From the NCBI GenBank assembly GCA_045540055.1, contig JAZQGO010000006.1, positions 1 through 15,964 on the forward strand: a stretch of DNA of 15,964 nt. The letters are read 5' to 3'. Position 1 is the stretch's first letter. Every line of letters starts with the position of its first letter. A model generated the notes under the pieces. The model was not told the origin of the DNA, made no database searches, and saw only the letters and a list, made by a program, of their open reading frames with translations. Source of the stretch: SIG565 sp045540055 (lineage in GTDB: Bacteria; Bacillota; Clostridia; Oscillospirales; Acutalibacteraceae). This document shows, in pieces, positions 6,887-14,023 of the stretch. The translations under genes and the position numbers were made by a program.

Positions 6887-6916
6887 AAAAGGTTGCCTTA
6901 AATAAGACAACCTTTT
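6887..6916 (-). terminator. Attenuator-like hairpin between SCIFF precursor and maturase
   Basis: AAAAGGTTG (6887-6895) pairs perfectly with CAACCTTTT (6908-6916), plus 3 inner pairs. In the minus-strand transcript the stem is followed by a broken U-rich tract. It lies between the precursor stop and the maturase start. It probably lets only part of the transcripts through, giving more precursor than enzyme. Confidence 0.65.
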
Positions 6917-6933
6917 AAGGTATTTTGAAAAAA

Positions 6934-7083
6934 TTATTTATTTTCCTTATTCTCGCACTGCTGATTAGCAACACCGCAAGAGGTTTTGCAGGCTGACTGA
7001 CAAGAAGTCTGACACTCGCCGCAACCACCCTTATTTACGGTTTTTGCGATATCCTTAGTTGTGATAGTCTTAATTCTGCTCAT
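6934..7083 (-). CDS. SCIFF ribosomal peptide precursor
   Basis: This is a 49-residue precursor of the SCIFF (six cysteines in forty-five residues) type, found almost throughout Clostridia. The N-terminal leader reads MSRIKTITTKDIAKTVNK, and the core begins GGCGECQTSCQSACKTSC. The six cysteines are at 21, 24, 28, 32, 36 and 43. The maturase next door is expected to link cysteine sulfurs to a core residue. The conserved tail VANQQCEN is present. The start is set by GGAGGG (7090-7095) 6 nt upstream, and a near-consensus promoter lies ahead of it. The biological role of the mature peptide is not established for the family. Confidence 0.95.
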   Translation of the reverse strand: MSRIKTITTKDIAKTVNKGGCGECQTSCQSACKTSCGVANQQCENKENK

Positions 7084-7122
7084 CGGTATACCCTCCGTTC
7101 AAAGTCAATTTAAGTTAATTAA

Positions 7123-7151
7123 ATTTTATCATAGTAAACGTAAAATGTCAA
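7123..7151 (-). promoter_or_regulatory. Strong promoter of the SCIFF operon
   Basis: On the minus strand a perfect -35 TTGACA (7146-7151) is followed after 17 bp by TAAAAT (7123-7128), which is preceded by TG in the extended -10 position. The -35 box lies 6 bp beyond the stop of the preceding gene. SCIFF can therefore be transcribed strongly and independently of the genes upstream. Confidence 0.8.
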
Positions 7152-7156
7152 TAGCG

Positions 7157-7894
7157 TTACTTTGCCGATTTTTCTTTGATTTTTTGAAGTGCCGCGATAC
7201 TTTCTTTGGTGTAGACTTCAATATTCTTTTCCTTTTCAATAAGGGTGCCTTCAACTATGCGGCGACCTATAATTAAATTTTTAGGTAAGCTTAAATCTTT
7301 ATCCTCAAAAAACTCATATAGGTCATTCGGCAGGGGGGAGGAATCGACAAAAAATTCATCGACCGATTCGAAAACACTGTTTAAATGCTCGTAATTTTTT
7401 TGGTCGACAATAAATAACTGCACCGCGCCGTCGCCTGATAACGTCGAATTTAATCGGGTAGAGAGCGAGTTTATATAATCGGTATCACCCTTGCCGTCGG
7501 CTAAGTATGAGCAGTCGAGCACCTGTACCTTAACTTCACCATCACCGTTAGTATCGGTGAAATACTGTGTCATATATTCGCCCAAAGCCGAAATATGCCC
7601 GTCGTAATAATAGTTGTTGGTGTAAAGCACAATTTTTGCGTCATATTCCTCTCTGGAGGCACACTGTGTCACGCCGATTACCAAAACAAAGCATAAAAAC
7701 AGTGAGATTAGGGTGTGCCATTTATAATGATACCAGAAATTTTTAAGCTTTTCTGAAAAGGTTGCAGGAATAACCGCTACCTCGCTCGGCTTCGGCGCGG
7801 GTGCCATTTCACCGCTTTGCATTTTTTTAAGGTTAATAAACTCCTGCTGCGCTTTTTTTCTTTGTTCTAAGGTGTCGTTTTGTTTTTCTGACAT
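7157..7894 (-). CDS. Membrane-anchored protein of unknown function
   Basis: I do not recognise a named family for this 245-residue protein. The first 58 residues are polar and rich in charged residues and Ala-Pro (MAPAPKPSEV), probably cytoplasmic. One membrane segment spans about 60-78 (TLISLFLCFVLVIGVTQCA). The remaining 165 residues would lie outside the cell. That part starts with a beta-strand-like stretch (DAKIVLYTNNYYYD) and contains DTNGDGEV (114-121), which looks like a calcium-binding loop. A single such loop is not enough to call an EF-hand or dockerin. The start is supported by AAGGA 10 nt upstream. It follows the CDF transporter gene by only 28 nt and is probably co-transcribed with it. 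Confidence 0.75.
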   Translation of the reverse strand: MSEKQNDTLEQRKKAQQEFINLKKMQSGEMAPAPKPSEVAVIPATFSEKLKNFWYHYKWHTLISLFLCFVLVIGVTQCASREEYDAKIVLYTNNYYYDGHISALGEYMTQYFTDTNGDGEVKVQVLDCSYLADGKGDTDYINSLSTRLNSTLSGDGAVQLFIVDQKNYEHLNSVFESVDEFFVDSSPLPNDLYEFFEDKDLSLPKNLIIGRRIVEGTLIEKEKNIEVYTKESIAALQKIKEKSAK

Positions 7895-7922
7895 TTTAAT
7901 TTTCCTTTACATATAAAACAAT

Positions 7923-8813
7923 TTAATGATGATGGTGGTGATGAGATGCGTGAGATTCAAAGTTTATACTGCAATGCTTATCATCACAATGCTCGTTTTC
8001 TGCTTCAAGCTCAAGCGTTGTATGTCCAATGCCGTGCTCGTTTAATTCCTTACGTACTTTCTCTTTGATTTCGTGATGGTCGGCATTTGTTACAATATGC
8101 ATTGTGGCGTAGTTGTTATGTCCGTCCATACTCCAAACGTGAATATGGTGAACGTCAAGCACGCCGTCAATTTCGAGCAGGTGCTTTTTTATTTCATCTG
8201 TTTTAATACTGCTCGGTGATTTTTCAAGAAATAAATCGAGGGCTTCCTTTAGGTTTTTTATTGCATTTAAAAGGATGAAAATTGCCACGCCGATAGACAT
8301 AATTGGGTCTATAAATTTAAAATCGGTAAAGCGCATAACAATAGCACCTATCAGCACCACCAACCAGCCCAGCACGTCCTCGAGCATATGCAGATTAACG
8401 GCTTTTTGATTAAGCGAGTCCCCCTCACGTGTTAAAAAGGCGGCACCGAAATTCACACAAACACCAACCACTGCAAAAACAATCATACCGTTATAGTTAA
8501 TTTCGGTAGGGTTAAACAATTTGATTATAGCATTATATATAACTCCTACCGAGCCAACAAGCAAAATGAGTGTGGTGATAACACTGCCGATTACAGAATA
8601 TCTTGTATAGCCGTAGGTGTAATTACTGTCGGGCTGCTTTTTGCTTTTCTTTTCAAGGAAATAGGCAATACCTATGCTTGCGGCGTCGCCGATATCGTGT
8701 ACGGCGTCCGAAACAATGGCAACACTGCCTGTAAAAATTCCGCCAACGAATTCAAATATACTAAAAAATAAATTTAATAAAAATGCAATTAAAATGTTTC
8801 TCTCGGTTTTCAT
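7923..8813 (-). CDS. Cation diffusion facilitator, CzcD/ZitB-like metal exporter
   Basis: This 296-residue member of the cation diffusion facilitator family exports divalent metals such as Zn2+ across the cytoplasmic membrane in exchange for protons. About six membrane segments fill residues 7-190. The transport-site pairs are visible: H39-x3-D43 in SDAVHDIGD (helix 2) and H142-x3-D146 in LHMLEDVLG (helix 5), the HxxxD arrangement of zinc-type CDF proteins. The cytoplasmic domain (about 200-275) has VLDVHHIHVWSMDGH, a known metal-binding region. The C terminus is rich in Cys and His and ends in six consecutive histidines, suggesting extra metal capture. The start is supported by AAGGAG upstream. 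The metal cannot be settled from sequence alone. Confidence 0.93.
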   Translation of the reverse strand: MKTERNILIAFLLNLFFSIFEFVGGIFTGSVAIVSDAVHDIGDAASIGIAYFLEKKSKKQPDSNYTYGYTRYSVIGSVITTLILLVGSVGVIYNAIIKLFNPTEINYNGMIVFAVVGVCVNFGAAFLTREGDSLNQKAVNLHMLEDVLGWLVVLIGAIVMRFTDFKFIDPIMSIGVAIFILLNAIKNLKEALDLFLEKSPSSIKTDEIKKHLLEIDGVLDVHHIHVWSMDGHNNYATMHIVTNADHHEIKEKVRKELNEHGIGHTTLELEAENEHCDDKHCSINFESHASHHHHHH

Positions 8814-8841
8814 AAAAACTCCTTATGAAATCTTTACAGTA

Positions 8842-8870
8842 ATTTTACCATCTATTTATGAACATTTCAA
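8842..8870 (-). promoter_or_regulatory. Promoter of the CDF transporter operon
   Basis: On the minus strand TTGAAA (8865-8870) and TAAAAT (8842-8847) are 17 bp apart, with TG in the extended -10 position. It lies 29 bp upstream of the ATG at 8813. No metal-regulator operator was recognised. Confidence 0.65.
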
Positions 8871-8899
8871 TATAATTTATAATATTGTTTTTGCGAATA

Positions 8900-9631
8900 T
8901 TATTGATGTTTCATCTGCCGCAGGAAAAAGAACACTGCTAATATAAGTAGCGCGGCAGCGTATGATAGCACCCACCAAAGATGCGGGAAAATATCGGCAA
9001 AATTGCCTTCAAGCGCCGCACGACCTAAATCGACCGCATGAACAAAGGGTAGAGCGTGGGAAATTTTTTGAAACGTATCCCCCATAAGCTGTGGGTCAAA
9101 CCAAATGCCCGCAGCCCAAGCTGAAAGGTTGGTGAGCAATGCGCCGCATATACCGCCAACCTGCTTATCATTAAATACACTCCCGCAAAGAAGTCCTAGC
9201 GAGATGTAGAGCAGTGAAACGGGAATTGTAAATAAAACGGCATATAAAATATTTACAGTAATATTAAGCCCGAGTATAACGGCGGCAATATAGCAAATTA
9301 TACTCTGCGCGAGTGCGATAGGTATAAAGGGCAGGGTGTAGCCGAGTATAAAATCCACTGAACTCAGCGGTGTTGTATAGAGTCGTTGTAAAAACGAGCT
9401 GCTTCTATCCTTTGCTATAATGGTGGCAGAAAATAGAGTTATAAATGAAAGCCCAAAAACCGTAATGCCGGGAGTTAAATACTGTATCTTAAAAAGCTTT
9501 ACGGGGATATTTGCCTGTATTAAGCTGAGTAGTGCAATTAAAACAAGGGGAAAGCCGAGCCCAAAAGTCAAATTTAACGGGTCGCGGAGTATCTCTTTTG
9601 TATTTCTCGTTGCGAAGGTTAGCATTCTCAT
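8900..9631 (-). CDS. ABC-2 type transporter permease
   Basis: This 243-residue membrane subunit of an ABC-2 exporter has about six hydrophobic segments (roughly 21-40, 52-72, 95-120, 125-150, 158-177 and 218-237). It has the family's cytoplasmic helix before helix 1 (RNTKEILRDPLNL) and the loop AKDRSSSFLQRLYTTPLS, typical of daunorubicin-resistance/NodJ-like permeases. Its start overlaps the stop of the ATPase gene as ATGA, and AAGGGGG lies 7 nt upstream, so the two subunits are translationally coupled. The substrate is unknown; drug or lipid-like compounds are common in the family. Confidence 0.88.
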   Translation of the reverse strand: MRMLTFATRNTKEILRDPLNLTFGLGFPLVLIALLSLIQANIPVKLFKIQYLTPGITVFGLSFITLFSATIIAKDRSSSFLQRLYTTPLSSVDFILGYTLPFIPIALAQSIICYIAAVILGLNITVNILYAVLFTIPVSLLYISLGLLCGSVFNDKQVGGICGALLTNLSAWAAGIWFDPQLMGDTFQKISHALPFVHAVDLGRAALEGNFADIFPHLWWVLSYAAALLILAVFFFLRQMKHQ

Positions 9632-10356
9632 TTTATTTCCCCCTTAACGATTTGTATAAAGGCCTGCTCAAAATTGTCAGTCTTTGCTGTTTCCTTAATT
9701 TTTTCGGCAGTATCACATATAAGCAGTCTGCCATCCTTCATAATGCCAATGCGGTCAGATAGTGCCTCGGCCTCCTCCATATAGTGTGTGGTCAGAATAA
9801 TTGTGACCTTACCTTTGAGTGAACGTATAAGTTCCCACAATTCACTGCGGGCAAGCACGTCAAGTCCAAGAGTGGGCTCATCAAGAAAAAGAATTTTCGG
9901 CTCACCAATAAGCGCCAACGCAATACTCAGTCTGCGTTGCCAGCCGCCCGAAAGCTTGCCCGCTTTTTTACTTATAACCGAGTCAAGTCTAAGCTGCTCG
10001 GTGAGTGCCTTAATTTTTTCGTTTCGTTTTTGCTTTGAAAAACCATAAACACCGCACATAAGCTCAAGATTTTCGCTTACCGAAAGCGCTGTCGCCACCG
10101 CCGTTTCTTGCGGCGAAACAGCTATAATTGATTTTACTGCCGATATGTCTTTTATTATGCTTTTGCCTTCTAAAAAAGCATCGCCACCGGTTAGCCCTGT
10201 AATACATGACAGCATTTTAACGGTGGTGGTTTTTCCGGCACCGTTTACACCAAGTAGTGAAAACAGTTCACCCGATTTAATTTGTAAATTTAATCGGTCT
10301 ACCGCCAAAAAATCTTTGTATTTTTTTGTGAGATTTACAGTTTCTATTGCATACAT
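9628..10356 (-). CDS. ABC-2 exporter ATP-binding subunit
   Basis: This 242-residue nucleotide-binding subunit pairs with the permease encoded immediately downstream. Walker A is GVNGAGKT (36-43), the Q-loop glutamine is Q83 (SPQE), the signature is LSGGW (135-139), Walker B is ILFLDE (155-160) with catalytic E160, and the switch histidine is H191. LSGGW in place of LSGGQ is a mild but tolerated variation. The C-terminal part is short (to 242), as in DrrA/CcmA-like ATPases without an accessory domain. The start is ATG at 10356, with only a modest Shine-Dalgarno (AGGCAGGG, about 8 nt away). Confidence 0.9.
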   Translation of the reverse strand: MYAIETVNLTKKYKDFLAVDRLNLQIKSGELFSLLGVNGAGKTTTVKMLSCITGLTGGDAFLEGKSIIKDISAVKSIIAVSPQETAVATALSVSENLELMCGVYGFSKQKRNEKIKALTEQLRLDSVISKKAGKLSGGWQRRLSIALALIGEPKILFLDEPTLGLDVLARSELWELIRSLKGKVTIILTTHYMEEAEALSDRIGIMKDGRLLICDTAEKIKETAKTDNFEQAFIQIVKGEIK

Positions 10357-10380
10357 AAAAAGTCCCTGCCTTTCGGCACC

Positions 10381-10386
10381 ATTATA
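10381..10386 (-). promoter_or_regulatory. Probable -10 box for the ABC exporter operon
   Basis: A perfect TATAAT on the minus strand lies about 25 bp before the ATPase start. The matching -35 region (10404-10409) is poor, so an activator or a weak basal promoter is possible. Confidence 0.4.
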
Positions 10387-10422
10387 CCTTACTTAATTTT
10401 AAAAATCTTGAATTTTACCTAT

Positions 10423-10460
10423 TCGGTATTTATTTATATTTAATCGGTAATATTATCGGT
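10423..10460. promoter_or_regulatory. Three TCGGT direct repeats in the divergent region
   Basis: TCGGT occurs at 10423-10427, 10444-10448 and 10456-10460 in an otherwise AT-rich stretch, twice as (A/T)TCGGTA. The 207 bp between the divergent ABC and symporter genes (10357-10563) hold no gene, so this may be a regulator site. The rest of this gap shows only a weak GTGAC/GTCAC palindrome (10462-10481). Evidence is weak. Confidence 0.25.
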
Positions 10461-10516
10461 GGTGACTGCTTAGTGCGTCACTTGTAACGCTGTACCGTTT
10501 TGTTGATTATTAGTTG

Positions 10517-10545
10517 TTGCAGTTTTAATTTTGCTATGGTACAAT
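10517..10545 (+). promoter_or_regulatory. Promoter of the GltS-like symporter gene
   Basis: TTGCAG (10517-10522) and TACAAT (10540-10545) are 17 bp apart, with TG at the extended -10 position (10537-10538). A GGTAC/GTACC inverted repeat (10538-10542, 10554-10558) overlaps the -10 box and start of transcription, where an operator would sit. Confidence 0.6.
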
Positions 10546-10581
10546 TCCTTATAGTACCTTTATATGAGAGGGGATATATTT

Positions 10582-12009
10582 ATGGCTTGGGATTTTACTA
10601 TGGCCAATTATGATTCGGTATGGTCTTTTTTGGTTCAACTGGGATTACTGCTATTATTTTTAATGGTGGGCAATATTTTAAGAAGGACAATTCCGCTACT
10701 GCGCAAGTGCTTGGTTCCGTCGGCACTCCTCGGCGGTGGACTGTTATTACTTGTGAATTTTATTGCCAAGCAATGCGGGTTTGTGCTTGTCGATAATCAT
10801 CTTATGCAGGTTATTACATATCACTGCTTGGCTATCGGCTTTGCGGCGATGAGTCTTAAAACCGAGAAAAGCAACCATAAAACCAATAAGGCGCAGGTTG
10901 TTGAATTCGGTGCCTTGCAAGGCGGTACCTATATGCTACAGGCATCGGTTGGTCTTGGCATAACCTTATTGCTTTTCTTTATTACTCGGTACGGCGAAAA
11001 GGTCGTTTCATATATCAGCGGTCTGATTCTGCCGCTCGCCTATGGTCAAGGCCCCGGTAACGCACTAACCTGGGATATTAACTTTACAAACGTGCCTGCC
11101 GCACAGTTTGCCGGCAACGGTAGCTTTGGCTTGTCGCTTGCCTCTATCGGCTTTGTTGTCGCATCGGTATTCGGTATACTTTATATCAATATTTATAAAA
11201 AACGTGGCGAAATTAAGGTGCGTAACACCAAAAGTGATGATGGGGTGGTTGACCAGAGCAACCCTAGCGGCACCGAAATCCCCGATAATGAATCGGTCGA
11301 CAAATTCACATTGCAGGTTGGATTTGTTGCCTTGGCGTATGCACTTTCCTTTGGATTTATGTATCTGCTTGGCAGACTTTCCGCCTTTACAAACAGCATC
11401 GCCTGGGGCTTTAATTTCTTGTGGGCATCCCTTGCCGCTATGCTTATAAAGGCTATTGTAAAAAGGCTTCGCAAGGAAAGACTCATGCAACGCAAGTATA
11501 TTAACAACTATCAAATGGACCGTATTTCAGGCTTTGCCTTCGACCTGATGATTGTTGCGGGCGTTGCCGCTATCGAAATTAACGATATCAAGAATTATAT
11601 CCTGCCCGTTATAATTTTAAGTGTGGTCGGCGCTGTAATTACCTACATATATATTCGCAAGGCAACCAAGGAATGCTTTAAGGGCTTCGAGCACGAGATG
11701 TTTTTGATGTGCTACGGCACTCTTACGGGTACTGCATCAAACGGTATGATTTTGATGAAGGAAATCGACCCCAACCTTCGCACCCCGACCTCAAGCCTTT
11801 ACATCCTTTCAAATTTCCCTGCAATGGTTATGATTGCGCCACTTCTACTCCTGCTTAATTTTGCGGCACAGTCCCCAATGCACGCTATAATTGCTTGTGC
11901 TATATTCTTTGCATTGTGGCTCATTTACACACTATTCCTATTCCGCAGAAAAATTTTCAAAAAGAAGTATCAAAACAAGCCTGTTGAGGTTTGGCAGGAA
12001 GAAGAGTAA
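10582..12009 (+). CDS. GltS-like sodium:glutamate symporter family protein
   Basis: This is a 475-residue polytopic membrane protein with about ten to twelve hydrophobic segments. Two glycine-rich stretches sit at similar places in each half: GQGPGNA (155-161) and GTLTGTASNG (379-388). They match the paired re-entrant motifs of the Na+/glutamate symporter family (GltS). A hydrophilic central loop (about 205-240) separates the halves. GltS imports glutamate with sodium; the motifs differ from the E. coli protein, so the substrate may differ. An ATG at 10564 would add six residues, but GAGAGGGG (10566-10573) is placed ideally for the ATG at 10582, so I choose 10582. The gene is monocistronic, with a promoter upstream and a strong hairpin after it. 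Confidence 0.78.
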   Translation: MAWDFTMANYDSVWSFLVQLGLLLLFLMVGNILRRTIPLLRKCLVPSALLGGGLLLLVNFIAKQCGFVLVDNHLMQVITYHCLAIGFAAMSLKTEKSNHKTNKAQVVEFGALQGGTYMLQASVGLGITLLLFFITRYGEKVVSYISGLILPLAYGQGPGNALTWDINFTNVPAAQFAGNGSFGLSLASIGFVVASVFGILYINIYKKRGEIKVRNTKSDDGVVDQSNPSGTEIPDNESVDKFTLQVGFVALAYALSFGFMYLLGRLSAFTNSIAWGFNFLWASLAAMLIKAIVKRLRKERLMQRKYINNYQMDRISGFAFDLMIVAGVAAIEINDIKNYILPVIILSVVGAVITYIYIRKATKECFKGFEHEMFLMCYGTLTGTASNGMILMKEIDPNLRTPTSSLYILSNFPAMVMIAPLLLLLNFAAQSPMHAIIACAIFFALWLIYTLFLFRRKIFKKKYQNKPVEVWQEEE

Positions 12010-12019
12010 TTATATTTAC

Positions 12020-12057
12020 AAAATCGCCATATGACTTTTCAGTCATATGGCGATTTT
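12020..12057. terminator. Terminator between the symporter and phoR genes
   Basis: A 17-bp perfect stem (12020-12036 with 12041-12057) around a TTTC loop starts 10 bp after the plus-strand stop. T-rich sequence follows on the plus side, and a short T run follows on the minus side. It probably serves the convergent phoR transcript as well. Confidence 0.85.
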
Positions 12058-12097
12058 AATTGTGTTACGAAAAATTTAAGAAATTTTCACTGGTCAA

Positions 12098-13744
12098 TCA
12101 GAAAACAATCTTCACAGTTGTACCTTTTCCAACTTCACTTTCAAGAGTTACCTTTCCGCTGTGATACTGTACAGCGTGTTTAACGATAGAAAGTCCAAGA
12201 CCGGTGCCGCCGGTTTCTTTGGAATGGCTCTTATCTACTCGGTAGAAGCGTTCAAAGATACGACTTTGATGCTCGGTAGGAATACCTATACCGGTATCCT
12301 TTACAGATACTACTGCTCGTCCGTTATCCTTGCCGATTTTAATCTCGACCTTGCCGCCGTCCACATTGTAGCGGATAGCGTTATCGCAAAGATTATAAAT
12401 AATCTCGTAAATATAACGGCGCACACCATAAATGGTGCAAGTATCACCTTCGATAGATAGTTCAACATTTTTCTTTGCTGCCGATACTGTCAAAACCTCG
12501 ACAACCTCTTTGGCAACCTCTGTGAGTTCTACGGTTTCGGTTGCAGGTTCGTTGTTCTCGTCAAGCTCAGAAAGACGAATAATATCGTTGATAAGGGATA
12601 CAAGCCTTGTTGCTTCCTTACGGATATTGCCGACAAATCTCGTAGTATCTTCTGGTTTCACAAGTCCGTTTTCAAGCAGCTCTGCGCTTCCGATAATAGA
12701 TTGAAGCGGAGTCTTGAGTTCGTGAGTAACATTTGCGGTGAATTCCTGACGGTTGCGCTCTGCAAAAGCACGATCACTAATATCGAACACAAGAATAACT
12801 GCACCAAGAACCTTGCCATCCGATTCAATAGGATTGACCGTGAACTGATATTCACTGCCGTTTCTTTCTTCGGTGTACTCGCTATGGTTGCCGTCAAGGG
12901 CGTTCCAAATTGCCTTACTCATTTTGCTTGTGCGGTCTACAAGCAGAAAATCGCTGCCGTTAACATCCTTTTTAACGGCAAATATTTTCTTCGCCGCCGT
13001 ATTCATACTGAGCACCATACCGTGTTCATCAAGGAGCACAAGACCTTCATTCATCGAAGAAACAATCTGCTCAAACTCATCGGATTTGCGGCGCAAGGTT
13101 TCCATTTGCGATTTAATTTGCTTGTGCTGTCTGTGAACCTTGGTGAGTATGGGAGTCAGTTCTTCATAAGTGCTGTTGTCAGAAGGATGCTCAAAGTCAA
13201 GCTTCATCAAAGGCTCAGTTACTTTCTTTGCCATAGTGTGAGAAAGAATACCGGCAACGACTGCTGCAATCAAAATAATAGCAATAATGACGGGGAGCAT
13301 ACCGAGAATTAATGCACCAATAGTAAGCTGACTTACCGAAATACGAAGCACGTCACCATTTTCAAGACGAACAGCCTCATAAAAAGTCTTTTCGGTTAAA
13401 GTTGAAGAATTACGGGCGCTACTGCCTGTTCCGGTCTTGAATGCTTCGGCAATTTCCTCACGGTCTGCGTGGTTATCCATTTCGCTCGGTTTTGCCTGCG
13501 TATCATAAAGCACAGTACCATCAGTATCCACAACGGTAAAACGGAAAACGGTGGAGTCAAAATTTTCAAAATATTCGACACCCACTTCGTTGACAGTATC
13601 GGCTACAAGGGACAACTCAGCTTTTAACTGTTTTACCTGAGAATCGTTAAAATAATCATATAAAAAACTTGTTGCAATGCCGATGCTCGCAAGGAGCACC
13701 ACCAATGCTATCGTAAATATCGAGTGAAATATCTTTTTTGTCAT
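12098..13744 (-). CDS. phoR: PhoR-like sensor histidine kinase
   Basis: This is a 548-residue membrane histidine kinase, partner of the response regulator encoded upstream. Membrane segment 1 is at about 9-28, an extracellular sensor region at about 30-138, and membrane segment 2 at about 142-168. A linker follows, then a PAS domain (about 222-325, SMNEGLVLLDEHGMVLSMN). The HisKA domain has the phosphorylated H341 (NVTHELKTPLQ). The ATPase domain has an N-box with N455 (NLCDNAIRYN), G1 DTGIGIP (483-489) and G2 TGLGLS (514-519). The position after pstB-phoU-phoP supports phosphate sensing. The ATG is at 13744. No Shine-Dalgarno is visible upstream (CAGCCTTAT precedes the start), because the structured repeat directly abuts the start codon. 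Translation may depend on phoP translation through the repeat's terminal stem. Confidence 0.92.
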   Translation of the reverse strand: MTKKIFHSIFTIALVVLLASIGIATSFLYDYFNDSQVKQLKAELSLVADTVNEVGVEYFENFDSTVFRFTVVDTDGTVLYDTQAKPSEMDNHADREEIAEAFKTGTGSSARNSSTLTEKTFYEAVRLENGDVLRISVSQLTIGALILGMLPVIIAIILIAAVVAGILSHTMAKKVTEPLMKLDFEHPSDNSTYEELTPILTKVHRQHKQIKSQMETLRRKSDEFEQIVSSMNEGLVLLDEHGMVLSMNTAAKKIFAVKKDVNGSDFLLVDRTSKMSKAIWNALDGNHSEYTEERNGSEYQFTVNPIESDGKVLGAVILVFDISDRAFAERNRQEFTANVTHELKTPLQSIIGSAELLENGLVKPEDTTRFVGNIRKEATRLVSLINDIIRLSELDENNEPATETVELTEVAKEVVEVLTVSAAKKNVELSIEGDTCTIYGVRRYIYEIIYNLCDNAIRYNVDGGKVEIKIGKDNGRAVVSVKDTGIGIPTEHQSRIFERFYRVDKSHSKETGGTGLGLSIVKHAVQYHSGKVTLESEVGKGTTVKIVF

Positions 13745-14023
13745 ATAAGGCTGACGTAAGCTGAATCCATTACGGTTTCGCTCGCCGCCTTTCCCCCTTT
13801 CTTGCGTTCAAGCTTGTAAGGCGACAGCTTTACTGCGACTTTCACGCTTCGCCTTTTGAAAGAGGCGGCTGAGTGAAACTCTTCGACCTGCCGAATAAAT
13901 AATTTCTAAGAGAGGCGAAGTTGAAGAGTGCAGTAATGCTATCGTATTACAAACGATGAAACGAGAAAAAATTAAAAATTATTATTTATCAGGCGTGATG
14001 GCTTCGGCTTCCGTCAGCCTCAT
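13745..14023 (-). repeat. Structured interspersed repeat, copy 2 (phoP-phoR junction)
   Basis: Read on the minus strand, this unit aligns from end to end with 3460-3747. Shared blocks include ATCACGCCTGATAAATAATA versus GTCACGCCTGACAAATAATA, AAAGGCGAAGCGTGAAA and GCGAGCGAAACCGTAA. The terminal arms (13748-13761 and 14007-14020) match at 13 of 14 positions, with pairing extending inward to 13765/14003 and outward to 13745/14023. Inner hairpins are conserved in position: GTAAT/ATTAC near 13931-13950 and GTAAGGC/GCTTTAC near 13816-13833. It fills the whole phoP-phoR gap and supplies the last 10 codons and the TGA of phoP. It ends exactly at the phoR start codon. No gene or target duplication is seen in it. 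Confidence 0.8.

Noticed and set aside
7531..7554. EF-hand or dockerin in the membrane-anchored protein
   Set aside because: Only one calcium-loop-like stretch (DTNGDGEV) is present and no second repeat follows.
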